A stretch of DNA of 64,000 bases from Bradyrhizobiaceae bacterium (GTDB lineage Bacteria; Pseudomonadota; Alphaproteobacteria; Rhizobiales; Xanthobacteraceae). The stretch's first letter is position 1, and each line of letters begins with the position of its first letter. Under the pieces are notes generated by a model, which was not told the DNA's origin, did no database searches, and saw only the letters and a list, made by a program, of their open reading frames with translations. The DNA lies in contig JADYXZ010000006.1 in assembly GCA_020853885.1 (NCBI GenBank), forward strand, positions 62,001 to 126,000, written 5' to 3'. Shown in pieces: positions 35,426 through 44,191 of this stretch. Made by a program: the position numbers and the translations under genes.

Positions 35426-36474
35426 GGTTCAGATGCGGTCCGCCGCGCCGGCAAGCGATCCGCCGACGGCATGCCGGGCCGCGCGCTTGCACGCATGTCC
35501 GCGCGCTCGCGCACGCCGCGTCCGGTCGCGGACGTGCGCTGCGCGTGCGCCGGGGCGAGCGCGCACCAGGCGCCGAGCAGCCGCCGCGCGGCAGCCGGCC
35601 GGATTTCCTCGAACCATTCCGCCAGCGCGAACACCTGCTGCACCGAGGCGCCGAGCTTCGGATTGAGGAACAGGAGAATGCGCGAGGTCGCCCCGAACTG
35701 GATTTCCAGCGCGCGGCAGACGACCAGCAGCGGATCGCCCGCCGGATCGGCGACGATGCGCGCCGCAAGATCGCCGGGCACGCCGGCGGCGCGGCGGAGC
35801 AGCACCGCGAATTCCTGCGACTGGTGCCGCAGCGCTGCGCGCTCGAGCTGCTCGCCGAACTTGCGGTCGATGCGCCGGATACGCTCTTCCGGTTCGACGG
35901 CGGGACAGGCGGGAAGCGCCTGCAGGATCAGTTTCCGCTCGTCGGTTTCCGTTGCAAGATAGCGGCGCGCGAGCGCCAGCGTGAGCGCCGGGCCGTCGCC
36001 GCTGCGATCGATGCGCTGCGCCCGCGGCGCGGCGTCCGTTCCCTTGCCGACGGAGCCCAGCCTGCGGGCGACGCTTTCCGGCAGGTTGCCGCGCATCTTG
36101 ATCGCGATCGCGTGCCCGATCCCGCAACTGTCGAGGATCGCGTGCAGCTCGGCTTCCCCGAGCGTCGCCGACTGCCGCAGGATCGGTTCCGCCACGGCGA
36201 TCTCGTCGCGCGCAAGCCGCGACGCGACGACGCCCGGAGTCCCGGCATAGGCCGCGAGCCGCTGCGCCACGACCGCACGCGTCGAGACGTCCACGTTGTC
36301 GAGCAGCCGGCAGGCGAGCTCGGAAAATCGCGCCTTGTCCAGCGGCCGGTGCGCCGGCTCCTGCACGAACTGGTCGACGAGCACGCGCAGCAGCGTCGGC
36401 CGCAGCTCGACGCGGTCGCGCCGGGCAAGCTCGATCAGTGCCTGAAGGCCGGATTGGGCGGAGGACGCAGACAT
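35422..36474 (-). CDS. DUF2336 domain protein
   Basis: 350 residues from the ATG at 36474. It is an all-helical protein of HEAT-like appearance (LRVLVDQFVQEPAHRPLDKA, then DVSTRAVVAQRLAAYAGTPG, then LAARIVADPAGDPLLVVCRA) with a disordered Arg/Ala tail. The layout matches DUF2336 proteins of alphaproteobacteria, whose role is not established. Its TGA overlaps the GTG of the ChbG/HpnK gene. Confidence 0.78.
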   Translation of the reverse strand: MSASSAQSGLQALIELARRDRVELRPTLLRVLVDQFVQEPAHRPLDKARFSELACRLLDNVDVSTRAVVAQRLAAYAGTPGVVASRLARDEIAVAEPILRQSATLGEAELHAILDSCGIGHAIAIKMRGNLPESVARRLGSVGKGTDAAPRAQRIDRSGDGPALTLALARRYLATETDERKLILQALPACPAVEPEERIRRIDRKFGEQLERAALRHQSQEFAVLLRRAAGVPGDLAARIVADPAGDPLLVVCRALEIQFGATSRILLFLNPKLGASVQQVFALAEWFEEIRPAAARRLLGAWCALAPAHAQRTSATGRGVRERADMRASARPGMPSADRLPARRTASEP

Positions 36475-36520
36475 GGAGACGCACCTGACCACGAGACCGG
36501 GCGAACATAGGCCGACGGCC

Positions 36521-36537
36521 TAAACGAACTATTAACC
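36521..36537. promoter_or_regulatory. CtrA-like site (one mismatch)
   Basis: TAAAC-N6-TTAACC lies in the gap between the divergent DUF2336 gene and a small conserved ORF. It differs by one base from TTAAC-N6-TTAAC. Confidence 0.35.
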
Positions 36538-36607
36538 TTGACTGAACCTAACTGGTGCGACCCACGGAGATTCCGTGAGTCCCGATGCAGGCCCGAGGGA
36601 GGGCGAG

Positions 36608-36811
36608 ATGGGGACGGTCCTGAGATTTCCAGCCGAACGGGTGCGCGGCACGCTCTACGGGGCGATCCGCCCGGAACCTGCCGCTGTCGTGATCCTGCCG
36701 GTGGTGCGGATCGAGCGCGAAGCGGAACGGGGCGAGGGACCCGGCGCTGCGGGCATCGATACGCCGCCGCGCACCGGCAACGCCCGCCGCCGCCGCGCGC
36801 CGCGCGCCTGA
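36608..36811 (+). CDS. Small hypothetical protein
   Basis: 67 residues from the ATG at 36608, with a GGAGGGCGAG box. Sequence MGTVLRFPAERVRGTLYGAI then a hydrophobic-basic run and an Arg-rich tail (NARRRRAPRA). No family is recognised. It precedes a lipoprotein gene by 24 nt and is likely co-transcribed. Confidence 0.55.
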   Translation: MGTVLRFPAERVRGTLYGAIRPEPAAVVILPVVRIEREAERGEGPGAAGIDTPPRTGNARRRRAPRA

Positions 36812-36835
36812 TCCGACAGGAAAGCGCCGGTCCGC

Positions 36836-37594
36836 ATGCGCCTTTGCCGCGCGACGCTCGTCCTCATCCTGCTCACGCTCGCGGGCGGCTGTGCCGCGCC
36901 GGTCGGCGATTTCGGACGCCCGCGGGTGAGCGTCTTCAACGACAAGATATTGCCGAAGGTCGGCGGCGTCGCCGCCTGGCTGCGCGAGGAGCCGGTCTCG
37001 TTCGGCCCGCTCACCGACGACGAGCGCAAGCTCCGCGATCTCGCCTACGCGATCCTGATGCCGCCGGACAACAATCAGCTCTGGGAGCGCACGATCGCCG
37101 AATGGCGCCGCACGCGCATTCTGCCGGAAGACATGACGCGCCCGAACCCTGCGGACTATTCCACCGAGCTTCTCGAAACGCCGTATCGCTCTTCCACGGC
37201 GCGCTATGCCAGGCTGATCGAGGACATCCGGGTCGACTCGACGCGGCCCGGGCCGTTCTACGTGGTGGCGGCGCGCGTGCTGGAGATGGACGACGTGCGC
37301 GCCAAGGCGCTCGCCAACATGCCGCATCTGTCGCCCGAGGAGCGGGAGCAGGCGGCGGCGCGCATCGCCGAGAACCAGATGATCGTCGATTGGGTGCAGC
37401 AGCGATTTGCCGAGCGGCACGCCGGCTATCAGCTCGCGCTCGAACGCCTCGTGGTGGCGACGCCGGCGCCAGCAGCCGTGGAGGCCGAGCGCATGCTGGC
37501 GACGTTCCGCGTGCGCCTGACGGAGTTCCAGCCGCCCGCGCGGGTCGCCATGCTCGGCGCGCCGCCCCCACCGGGCGCCATCGTCAGCAAATAA
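36836..37594 (+). CDS. Outer-membrane-type lipoprotein, hypothetical
   Basis: 252 residues. The signal peptide ends in a lipobox LAGGC (Cys19), so it is lipid-anchored; the +2 residue is Ala, which favours the outer membrane. The mature part is helical and charged (LTDDERKLRDLAYAILMPPD; SPEEREQAAARIAENQMIVD). No family is recognised. Its 3' end overlaps a hairpin terminator that serves the convergent gene. Confidence 0.75.
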   Translation: MRLCRATLVLILLTLAGGCAAPVGDFGRPRVSVFNDKILPKVGGVAAWLREEPVSFGPLTDDERKLRDLAYAILMPPDNNQLWERTIAEWRRTRILPEDMTRPNPADYSTELLETPYRSSTARYARLIEDIRVDSTRPGPFYVVAARVLEMDDVRAKALANMPHLSPEEREQAAARIAENQMIVDWVQQRFAERHAGYQLALERLVVATPAPAAVEAERMLATFRVRLTEFQPPARVAMLGAPPPPGAIVSK

Positions 37595-37622
37595 AAAGAA
37601 GGCGGGAGATTTCCCGCCTTCT
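37590..37622 (-). terminator. Intrinsic terminator of the exported methyltransferase-like gene
   Basis: AGAAGGCGGG and CCCGCCTTCT form a 10-bp stem. Read on the minus strand it is followed by TTTTTATTT, a proper U-tract. Confidence 0.8.
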
Positions 37623-37656
37623 CTCACTCTCTATCGCCTGTCGATGCCTGCGCCGC

Positions 37657-38511
37657 TCAGCGCGTCAGCTTGATCGTCTTCTTGTCTCCCGAGTCGTCGA
37701 GCGTGCCTTCGATGCTGTCGCCGTTCACCTTGCCGTCGAACAGCGCGCGTCCCGCGGTGAACACGATGCGGTCGCCGATCACCTTGCCCTGAACCTGCGC
37801 ATGCTGATTGTTGTTCGATAGCTGCCCGGACAGGATCTGGTAACGCTGATCGAGCGTGAGCTCTCCTTCCGGCGTCTTCCATTTGCCCGACACCTTCGCC
37901 GGCACCATCCAGAAATAGGCGCGGCAATAGGACGTGCAGTCGCCGGTCGCCTGGATCTGCTCGTCGGCCTGCCAATCGCCCATGTCGAAGGTGTTGGAGA
38001 CGACGCGCGTGCCCGGCTTCATGTTGAGGATGATCGGCCGCAGGCGCTGGTTCAGCGACGGCAGCAGGAACAGCGTGATCACGCTGGCGTTGGAGAAATC
38101 GCTCTCGAAGATGTCGCCGCGCACGAGCTCGACCTTGTCGCCGACGCCTTCCTTGGCGGCGTTGCGCTTGGAGAGTTCCACCATGTCGGGATTGTATTCG
38201 ATGCCCTTCGCGCGCACGCCGCGCTTGGCGGCGGTGATCACCGTGCGGCCGTCGCCCGAGCCGAGGTCGGTCACGAAGTCGTCCTTGGTGACGCGCGCCA
38301 TGTCGAGCATGCGCTCGACCAGCGCCTGCGGGGTCGGCACCCAGACGACGTCCTTGCCTTCCTGGCCGACCGTCGGCGTGTACTCGGACTTTGCGCCTTT
38401 CTCCTGCGGGGTGGAGGCGCCTTTCGTCTGCGCCAGCGCGACATTGCATGCGAGCACGGCAGCAAGGCCGGAAACGGCCAGAATACGCGGTAGAGACTGC
38501 GATAATTGCAT
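37657..38511 (-). CDS. Exported class I methyltransferase-like protein
   Basis: 284 residues. An N-terminal signal peptide (RILAVSGLAAVLACNVALAQ) precedes a full SAM-binding fold: VPTPQALVERMLDMARVTKD, motif I DLGSGDGRTVITAA, acidic strand end KGIEYNPDM, and FLLPSLNQRLRPIILNMKPG. A C-terminal beta-rich extension of about 110 residues follows (SGKWKTPEGELTLDQRYQIL). SAM is not expected in the periplasm, so either the leader is a membrane anchor or the fold has another ligand. It ends at an intrinsic terminator. Confidence 0.8.
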   Translation of the reverse strand: MQLSQSLPRILAVSGLAAVLACNVALAQTKGASTPQEKGAKSEYTPTVGQEGKDVVWVPTPQALVERMLDMARVTKDDFVTDLGSGDGRTVITAAKRGVRAKGIEYNPDMVELSKRNAAKEGVGDKVELVRGDIFESDFSNASVITLFLLPSLNQRLRPIILNMKPGTRVVSNTFDMGDWQADEQIQATGDCTSYCRAYFWMVPAKVSGKWKTPEGELTLDQRYQILSGQLSNNNQHAQVQGKVIGDRIVFTAGRALFDGKVNGDSIEGTLDDSGDKKTIKLTR

Positions 38512-38706
38512 TGCTTCCTCCGAATGGACTTCAACGCCCGACGGTTGCCGGTCTGCCTTGCTGGCGAACAGCCGCCCCGCGGGGACAATAGCGGGGAGGC
38601 TACAAGTTGTCAGTACAACCCCGGAAAGCCCGGTCTATGCCATGCATTTGCCGCCGCCCCCGACGCGCCCGCCGGTGGCGCCGGTCGGCGCATCGCTGAG
38701 GAACGC

Positions 38707-39042
38707 TCAGCGCAGAAAATCCCTGAAGATGCGCTTGTACTTTTCGGGCAAACCGCGGTTGCCGTTGGCCAGGTAACCGAGCAGCAATTCATGCTCGATA
38801 TCCGGCGCGACATAGGCCGGGATCGGGAAAGACGGCTCGTACGCCTGCATGCGTACGAGCGGATAGCGGCTACGCAACACGACGCTCACCTGCACCGAGG
38901 GACCCCCGGCCTGCATAACGTAGGCGGTATCGCGCGCGTTGCTCACCTGCCGTACATAGGCTTCGCCGGACCGCACGGCCGCCTCCGCCGGAATGATCCC
39001 CAGCGCGAGCACGATCGCGGCGAGGGCAGGGGTGCATTTCAT
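38707..39042 (-). CDS. Small secreted protein, hypothetical
   Basis: 111 residues with a signal peptide (MKCTPALAAIVLALGIIPAEA). The mature part contains YVRQVSNARDTAYVMQAGGP, vaguely curlin-like (Q-x-n-A-x-V-x-Q-x-G), then a strand-rich region and a basic end. It lies about 1 kb from the curli operon, so a link is possible but unproved. Confidence 0.6.
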   Translation of the reverse strand: MKCTPALAAIVLALGIIPAEAAVRSGEAYVRQVSNARDTAYVMQAGGPSVQVSVVLRSRYPLVRMQAYEPSFPIPAYVAPDIEHELLLGYLANGNRGLPEKYKRIFRDFLR

Positions 39043-39107
39043 GTGCGTCCTCTCGACTCGTCGGGTTTGTATAGCTTATCCCGGCGCACCGGCCGGTACA
39101 TTACACG

Positions 39108-39731
39108 CTACTGCGATTTGGCCGCCGGCATCTCCACGAGCAGGCGCACGATCGTCACCGAATCCGGCACGCCGGTTTGCGCAAGCCCCTGCTGGCGTTG
39201 AAACGCCTTCAATGCTGTCTCGGTTCTCGGACCGTAGTTGCCGTCCGCGGTGCCCTCGAGGTGCCCGAGCTTGATGAGCTGCTCCTGCATGCGTGCGAGC
39301 GTCTCGCGGCGCACTTCGGCGCTGGCCTTCCCCGACTTCACCTGCGCCATAGGCGAGTTGCCCTTCACGCGGGCGGCAGCGAGAGATCGCAGCACGTCAT
39401 AGGTGACCGTCTCCACCAGCGCGTCCGGGTTCTTGGCGCACACGCCGGCGACCATGCGCAGGATGGCGGTCGTCTCGGCGAGCGGTGAAACGTCGAATGT
39501 GTCCGGCTCTCTTCGATTGAAGGCGGTGGTGTAGCCGAGCAGCCAGGCGAGGGCGTTCGCCGACGCCGCGGTATTCCCTTTGAGCTTCTGGCTGGCGGCG
39601 CGGCAGGTCTCGGCGCCGAACCCCCGCAACGCAAACTGACCCTGCGCGTCGGCAGCGCGCAGATCGCCGGCGGAGGTCGCGAGTGCAAGGGCGGTGATCG
39701 AAACGGCGGCGAGATCCTTCAACGTCGGCAT
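39108..39731 (-). CDS. Secreted peptidoglycan-binding protein, divergent from curli
   Basis: 207 residues from the ATG at 39731 (GAGGGGAGGG box); the longer frame upstream has no leader. Signal peptide to about residue 28, then a helical domain with two Cys (GAETCRAASQKLKGN, and MVAGVCAKNPDALVE) resembling HdeA-like small periplasmic proteins. A C-terminal PG_binding_1 module follows (QEQLIKLGHLEGTADGNYGP then RTETALKAFQRQQGL). It is divergently transcribed from the curli operon across a 323-bp gap. Confidence 0.78.
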   Translation of the reverse strand: MPTLKDLAAVSITALALATSAGDLRAADAQGQFALRGFGAETCRAASQKLKGNTAASANALAWLLGYTTAFNRREPDTFDVSPLAETTAILRMVAGVCAKNPDALVETVTYDVLRSLAAARVKGNSPMAQVKSGKASAEVRRETLARMQEQLIKLGHLEGTADGNYGPRTETALKAFQRQQGLAQTGVPDSVTIVRLLVEMPAAKSQ

Positions 39732-40054
39732 CCCCAACCCTCCCCTCGCGGGCAGCGGCCGCGAATGTCCCGCTCCCGCCGTGCTCCCCGCGTAAATACG
39801 CAGTTCCCGCGTCCTTTGTTTCAAACTACCAACATACCGTGCGTCGCTCCTGCAATCACAGGCTGTACATGAAATTGCCGAAAAACAGTCATCTTTTGTA
39901 CAAACATGTGACCCTGGCCCCACACCGGGTCGTATTTTCAACTGTCACGCGCAAAAACAGGCGGAAATACGGCAATATGAGTTGACCATAAGGGTTAATG
40001 CATCCTTAAGATACGGTCTTATTGCACCACTAAACCACAATCAGGGGGCGTGCC
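39732..40054. promoter_or_regulatory. Divergent control region of the curli operon
   Basis: 323 bp with no supported gene. It is more AT-rich than its surroundings. It holds a perfect CtrA-type box at 39995-40009 and, next to the curlin start, an AGGGGGCG ribosome-binding site. Confidence 0.7.
39995..40009 (+). promoter_or_regulatory. Consensus CtrA box upstream of the curlin gene
   Basis: TTAATGCATCCTTAA is an exact TTAA-N7-TTAA match, ending 45 nt before the curlin ATG. A possible -10 (TTATTG, near 40019) follows at the spacing expected if CtrA occupies the -35 region. Confidence 0.65.
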
Positions 40055-43000
40055 ATGAAGACAGCGTACACTGTCGTTGCAGCTCTGTTGGCGAGTACCG
40101 CTTTAACGTGGGCAGGTGACAACGAGTCGTTCATTACGCAGATCGGTGCGACCAACACCAGCACGGTCAATCAGGCGCAGAACGGCAACGCCGTCGCCGG
40201 TGCGGATAACAAATCGAACATTGGCCAGATCGGCGCATTCAACAACGCGACCGTGAATCAGACGCAGGCCAACGCGAATGGCGGCTCCAGCGGCCTGAAC
40301 AACTCCGGCATCCTCCAGATCGGTTCGTTCAACACCGCGACGGCGACGCAAACGCAGGCTGATTGGTCTGTGAATCTCAACGGACCGGGTGGCTCCACCG
40401 GCTCGAACGATTCGTCCATCCTCCAGGTCGGCGCGTTCAACACGGCCACGGCAACGCAAAGCCAGGCCGACGGCAATACCACGGTCGGCAGCGGCGGCTC
40501 CTCCGGCGACAACAATTCCTCCATTGCACAGTTCGGCGCCTTCAATCAGGCGACGGTAGCGCAGACGCAAGCCGATGGTTACGGCAGCTATGCGCCTTCC
40601 AGCGGCGACAACAATTCCAGCATTTTGCAAACCGGTTTCGGCAATATCGCCAACGTAAATCAGTCTCAGGCACGCACGACTTTCGCGGACAATAATTCGT
40701 CCGTTCTGCAAATCGGCGCAGGCAATCAGGCGACCGTCGATCAGGACCAGGGCTGGGAAGCGCGCGGCGACAACAACTCGGGCATTCTGCAATCGGGCAT
40801 CGGAAATACAGCGACCGTCACGCAGCTGCAAAGGACGCAATCGCGCGGCGACAACAATTCCGGCATCCTGCAGATCGGCGGCGGCAACGCCGCGACCGTC
40901 ACGCAGAGGACGGGAGACTCGGCGTCCGGCTCCTTGGTTTATCTCGGAAACAATGACTCCAGCATCGCGCAATTCGGCTGGGCCAACAGCGCGAACGTTG
41001 AGCAGAATGAGTCCACCAATCTTGCCACTCGCGCGACGGGCAATAACGAGTCGGGCATCGCACAGTTCGGCGCCGGCAACACGGCCAATGTCTTGCAGAA
41101 TCAGGCGCCCGGTACCCCGTCGACTCCCGGGTCAACCGGCAACAACATATCGGGCATTGCGCAGTTCGGCTTCGGCAACACTGCCAAAGTGGAACAGAAT
41201 CAGGGACCCGGATCGAACCCGCCCGGCTCCACGGGATTAAACACCTCCGGCATCGCGCAGTTCGGTGTCGGCAATGACGCGCTGATAACCCAAAATCAGG
41301 CGACCCACTCCTCCGGCCTGAATGAATCGGGCATCGCGCAGTTCGGCGGCTGGAACGACGCTGTCGTCACTCAGACGCAAGGCGCGGGCACTGCAAGCCG
41401 CGCCGGCTCTACGGGGTCGAATACGTCCGGCGTCATGCAGGCCGGCATCGGCAACGACGCCACTGTGACGCAGACGCAGGCCAGTGCGACTTCCTCTCTG
41501 ATCGGCTCCACCGGGAACAACAACTCGGGGATCCTGCAACTCGGCGGGTGGAACGACGCCACCGTGACGCAGGTCCAAGCCGCGCAATCTTCCGGCCTGA
41601 ACGACTCCGGTATTGCGCAATTCGGAATCGGCAACGACGCGATTGTTGCGCAGAATCAGGCGCAGCGGTCAGAAGGCGCAAACACGTCCGGCATCCTGCA
41701 AGGCGGGTTCGATAACTACGCCATTGTCTTGCAGAACCAGGCGCTGCGTTCGTCCGGCTTGAACGACTCCGGCATCGCGCAGTTCGGCGCTGGCAACACG
41801 GCGAACGTCGAACAAACACAGGGTGCCGGTTTCAATGGCGGCCTCTTCAACCCTGTCCGCGCCGGCTCATCAGGCACGAACTCGTCGGGAATCCTGCAGG
41901 TCGGCTTCGGCAACAATGCCGACGTGACGCAGCAGCAGGGCGCATCTTTCAACGTGCCGATTATTGGACAGGATGGTTCATCCGGCCCCAACAACTCCGG
42001 CATCGCGCAGTTCGGGTGGGGCAACGATGCAATCGTTAGTCAGACGCAGGCGGCCACGCCGGTTGCCGGCGCAAATCAGTCCGGCATCCTGCAGTTCGGA
42101 GGCGGTAATTTTGCTGACGTGACGCAGACGCAGGCGCTCGGTGCCTTGGGATCGAACAACCTCTCCGGCATCCTGCAGGTGGGCTTGGGCAACGACGCAA
42201 CCGTCACGCAGACGTCGGCGTCGCTCGCCGCGACCGAAAACCTGTCGCTGATCGGCCAGTTCGGCATCGGTAACACGGCCACGACGACCCAGTCCGGCGC
42301 CAGCGGTTCGCTTGGGGCCAACCTCTCCGGCGTGTTGCAGGTGGGCGCAGGCAATACGGCCACGACCACGCAGTCGGCGGCTAGTCTCTCTGCCACGCTG
42401 AACACGTCGCTCGTCGGCCAGTTTGGTGCCGGCAATCAGGCGACGACGACTCAAGCTGCCGTCAACGGCGGTGTCGGCGCCAATTTCTCGACCATCCTCC
42501 AGGTCGGCGTGGGCAACATCGGCACCGTCGCGCAAACCGGCGACGACAACAACCAGTCGACCGCGCAGCTCGGCGCGCTGAACGACGCCACCACGACTCA
42601 GGGCCTTGGCACCAACCTGTCATCGACCCTGCAAGTCGGGGTCCTGAATGTCGCCACGACCACGCAAGGCAACAGCACCAACACGTCGACGACGACGCAA
42701 TTGGGCGTCGCCAACAACTCGACTGCCAATCAGTCGGGCGGCACCAACACGCAGACGACGCTCCAGGTCGGTTACAGGAACACCGCCAACACCGCCCAGA
42801 CCAACGGCGATCTGCTGAACGAATCGACGACGCTCCAGTTCGGCGCGCTGAACTGGTCCGACGTCTCGCAGTCGAATGCGGTGGGCGTCAGCAACTCGTC
42901 GATCGTCACGCAGGTTGGTGTCGGCAACTGGTCGTCGGTCGAACAGGACGGCGGCACCAACACGCAGAGCACGCTCCAGATCGGCGCCTTCAACAGCGCC

Positions 43001-43087
43001 ACGACCACCCAGACCGGTGCGGCCAACCACCTCTCGAACACCAATCAGATCGGTTTCGGGAACCTGTCGGTGGTCACGCAGAACTGA
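40055..43087 (+). CDS. csgA: Giant curlin-repeat amyloid protein (CsgA-like)
   Basis: 1010 residues. A signal peptide (MKTAYTVVAALLASTALTWA) is followed by about 35 curlin repeats of the form N-x-S-x-I-x-Q-x-G-x-x-N-x-A-x-V-x-Q, for example NNSGILQIGGGNAATVTQ, NESGIAQFGAGNTANVLQ and NLSGVLQVGAGNTATTTQ. E. coli CsgA has five such repeats in about 150 residues. Here the repeats are separated by linkers of very uneven length, rich in Gly/Ser/Thr/Ala/Pro; early repeats favour IAQFG, later ones LQVG and TTTQ. There are no Cys residues and few charged ones. It is the first gene of an operon with csgH, a short curlin-like gene, csgF and csgG, so it is very probably secreted through CsgG and forms the main extracellular amyloid. 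Confidence 0.88.
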   Translation: MKTAYTVVAALLASTALTWAGDNESFITQIGATNTSTVNQAQNGNAVAGADNKSNIGQIGAFNNATVNQTQANANGGSSGLNNSGILQIGSFNTATATQTQADWSVNLNGPGGSTGSNDSSILQVGAFNTATATQSQADGNTTVGSGGSSGDNNSSIAQFGAFNQATVAQTQADGYGSYAPSSGDNNSSILQTGFGNIANVNQSQARTTFADNNSSVLQIGAGNQATVDQDQGWEARGDNNSGILQSGIGNTATVTQLQRTQSRGDNNSGILQIGGGNAATVTQRTGDSASGSLVYLGNNDSSIAQFGWANSANVEQNESTNLATRATGNNESGIAQFGAGNTANVLQNQAPGTPSTPGSTGNNISGIAQFGFGNTAKVEQNQGPGSNPPGSTGLNTSGIAQFGVGNDALITQNQATHSSGLNESGIAQFGGWNDAVVTQTQGAGTASRAGSTGSNTSGVMQAGIGNDATVTQTQASATSSLIGSTGNNNSGILQLGGWNDATVTQVQAAQSSGLNDSGIAQFGIGNDAIVAQNQAQRSEGANTSGILQGGFDNYAIVLQNQALRSSGLNDSGIAQFGAGNTANVEQTQGAGFNGGLFNPVRAGSSGTNSSGILQVGFGNNADVTQQQGASFNVPIIGQDGSSGPNNSGIAQFGWGNDAIVSQTQAATPVAGANQSGILQFGGGNFADVTQTQALGALGSNNLSGILQVGLGNDATVTQTSASLAATENLSLIGQFGIGNTATTTQSGASGSLGANLSGVLQVGAGNTATTTQSAASLSATLNTSLVGQFGAGNQATTTQAAVNGGVGANFSTILQVGVGNIGTVAQTGDDNNQSTAQLGALNDATTTQGLGTNLSSTLQVGVLNVATTTQGNSTNTSTTTQLGVANNSTANQSGGTNTQTTLQVGYRNTANTAQTNGDLLNESTTLQFGALNWSDVSQSNAVGVSNSSIVTQVGVGNWSSVEQDGGTNTQSTLQIGAFNSATTTQTGAANHLSNTNQIGFGNLSVVTQN

Positions 43088-43105
43088 GGCCGGCTTTGAT
43101 CGAGA

Positions 43106-43129
43106 GGGGCGGCGGCTTGCCGCCGCCCC
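43106..43129. other. GC-rich hairpin after the giant curlin gene
   Basis: GGGGCGGCGG and CCGCCGCCCC form a perfect 10-bp stem with a 4-nt loop, 18 nt after the stop. There is no U-tract. It may stabilise the curlin mRNA end or attenuate the downstream genes. Confidence 0.6.
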
Positions 43130-43182
43130 CTCGGCCGGAGCCGTCGGTCTAACGCAAGAGCCGGTCGAGCCGGTAGGGGCTC

Positions 43183-43575
43183 ATGCGCATGCAGTCAGTT
43201 GTTGCAGTCGCAGCACTGCTTTCGACATCCATCGCGGGAGCGACAGGAGCAATGCCGCGCAGAGTCGAGGAAGTTCGTTGCGAAATCCGCGCCACGCCCC
43301 AGGACGGCCAGGTCCGTCTTGAGGCGATGGCGGTTGCCGGGCCAGAGGCATCGGGTCGCTACCAGTTCCTCGTCGTCAAGCAGGGCGGGGGCGGTCTCAC
43401 GCGGTCGAGCCAGGGGGGCGGGTTCTCCGTGGGCGCGGGAGAAGAGCGGGTGCTCAGCACCACCGTCGTCTCCGCCGGCGGCAGGGATCGCTACGAAGCC
43501 ACCCTCTCGATCGAATGGGATGGACACAAGCGCTCCTGCAGCGTGAAGAGCGACGAAATTGGAGAGCGGCTATGA
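43183..43575 (+). CDS. csgH: CsgH/CsgC-like periplasmic curli chaperone
   Basis: 130 residues with a signal peptide (MRMQSVVAVAALLSTSIAGA) and a mature, all-beta, immunoglobulin-like part: CEIRATPQDGQVRLEAMAVA, then GRYQFLVVKQGGGG, then VLSTTVVSAGGRDRYEATLS and a C-terminal Cys. Two cysteines (VRCEI and RSCSV) could form a disulfide. CsgH is the alphaproteobacterial counterpart of CsgC, which blocks premature amyloid formation in the periplasm. Position between curlin genes strongly supports this. Its TGA overlaps the next ATG. Confidence 0.8.
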   Translation: MRMQSVVAVAALLSTSIAGATGAMPRRVEEVRCEIRATPQDGQVRLEAMAVAGPEASGRYQFLVVKQGGGGLTRSSQGGGFSVGAGEERVLSTTVVSAGGRDRYEATLSIEWDGHKRSCSVKSDEIGERL

Positions 43576-44084
43576 GGAGCGTTCTCCGCCTTCAGCGTTC
43601 CGCTTCTCGCGTCGATTTCCTTCGTGTGCTGCTGCTCATCGCCGTGTTGCTTGGTTTCAGCGGGCCGGCCGCCGCGCAGGGCGCTTTTATCCAGCAGGTT
43701 GAAGGCACGGTCGGCGAGGCTCCGCTTCTCAACACGGTGCAGCCCCCCCCGCAACCAGGCACCCCCGCGCTCGGGTCGCATTTCGTCGGAAGCCAGTCCG
43801 GCTCCGGCGAACATGGCGGCAACGCCGCCCGCTCGTTCGTCTTTGGCAACCAGAACCAAGTCTACGTGGCGCAGGCGGGCCAGGGAAACAAATCGAATGT
43901 CGGGGTCTTCCACGGCGAGGAAAACTTCGTCGGCGTATTCCAGAAGGGCAACAACCTGTCTTCCAACGTCGGGCTGATCAACACGCGCGGGCTGATTGTG
44001 CTCGTTCCCCAGAAGCCGGGAGCGGCTCCCGTCAATCTGTGGGCGATCGGCTTGAAGAACGGAGGACTGATGATTCTCCGTTAG
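43572..44084 (+). CDS. Short curlin-like protein (CsgB-like nucleator candidate)
   Basis: 170 residues. Signal peptide about 14-36 (FLRVLLLIAVLLGFSGPAAA), a Pro-rich linker, then two or three degenerate curlin-like repeats: NQNQVYVAQAGQGNKSNVGV, then GEENFVGVFQKGNNLSSNVG, ending in a hydrophobic tail. A minor curlin with few and imperfect repeats next to a major one fits CsgB, which nucleates the fibre at the cell surface. It is translationally coupled to csgH. Identity as CsgB is inferred from context. Confidence 0.7.
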   Translation: MRSVLRLQRSASRVDFLRVLLLIAVLLGFSGPAAAQGAFIQQVEGTVGEAPLLNTVQPPPQPGTPALGSHFVGSQSGSGEHGGNAARSFVFGNQNQVYVAQAGQGNKSNVGVFHGEENFVGVFQKGNNLSSNVGLINTRGLIVLVPQKPGAAPVNLWAIGLKNGGLMILR

Positions 44085-44131
44085 CGCATGATCCGAAAAG
44101 TGGGAACAGGCTTTCGAAAAAGACGATGCGC
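44085..44131. repeat. Extragenic palindrome (GCATGATCCGAAAAGTGGGA type)
   Basis: GCGCATGATC at the left pairs loosely with GACGATGCGC at the right. This unit recurs in many Hyphomicrobiales genomes. It sits between the short curlin-like gene and csgF. Confidence 0.6.
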
Positions 44132-44191
44132 AAAACAATATGATCGCCGGCGCGGCGGCTCAGACAGAATAACAAAGTGCAGGAGGGTGTC

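Noticed and set aside
40100..43080. CRISPR array or DNA satellite under the curlin gene
   Set aside because: The periodicity is at protein level with an open frame and signal peptide; DNA repeats are imperfect and spacers vary in frame with codons.
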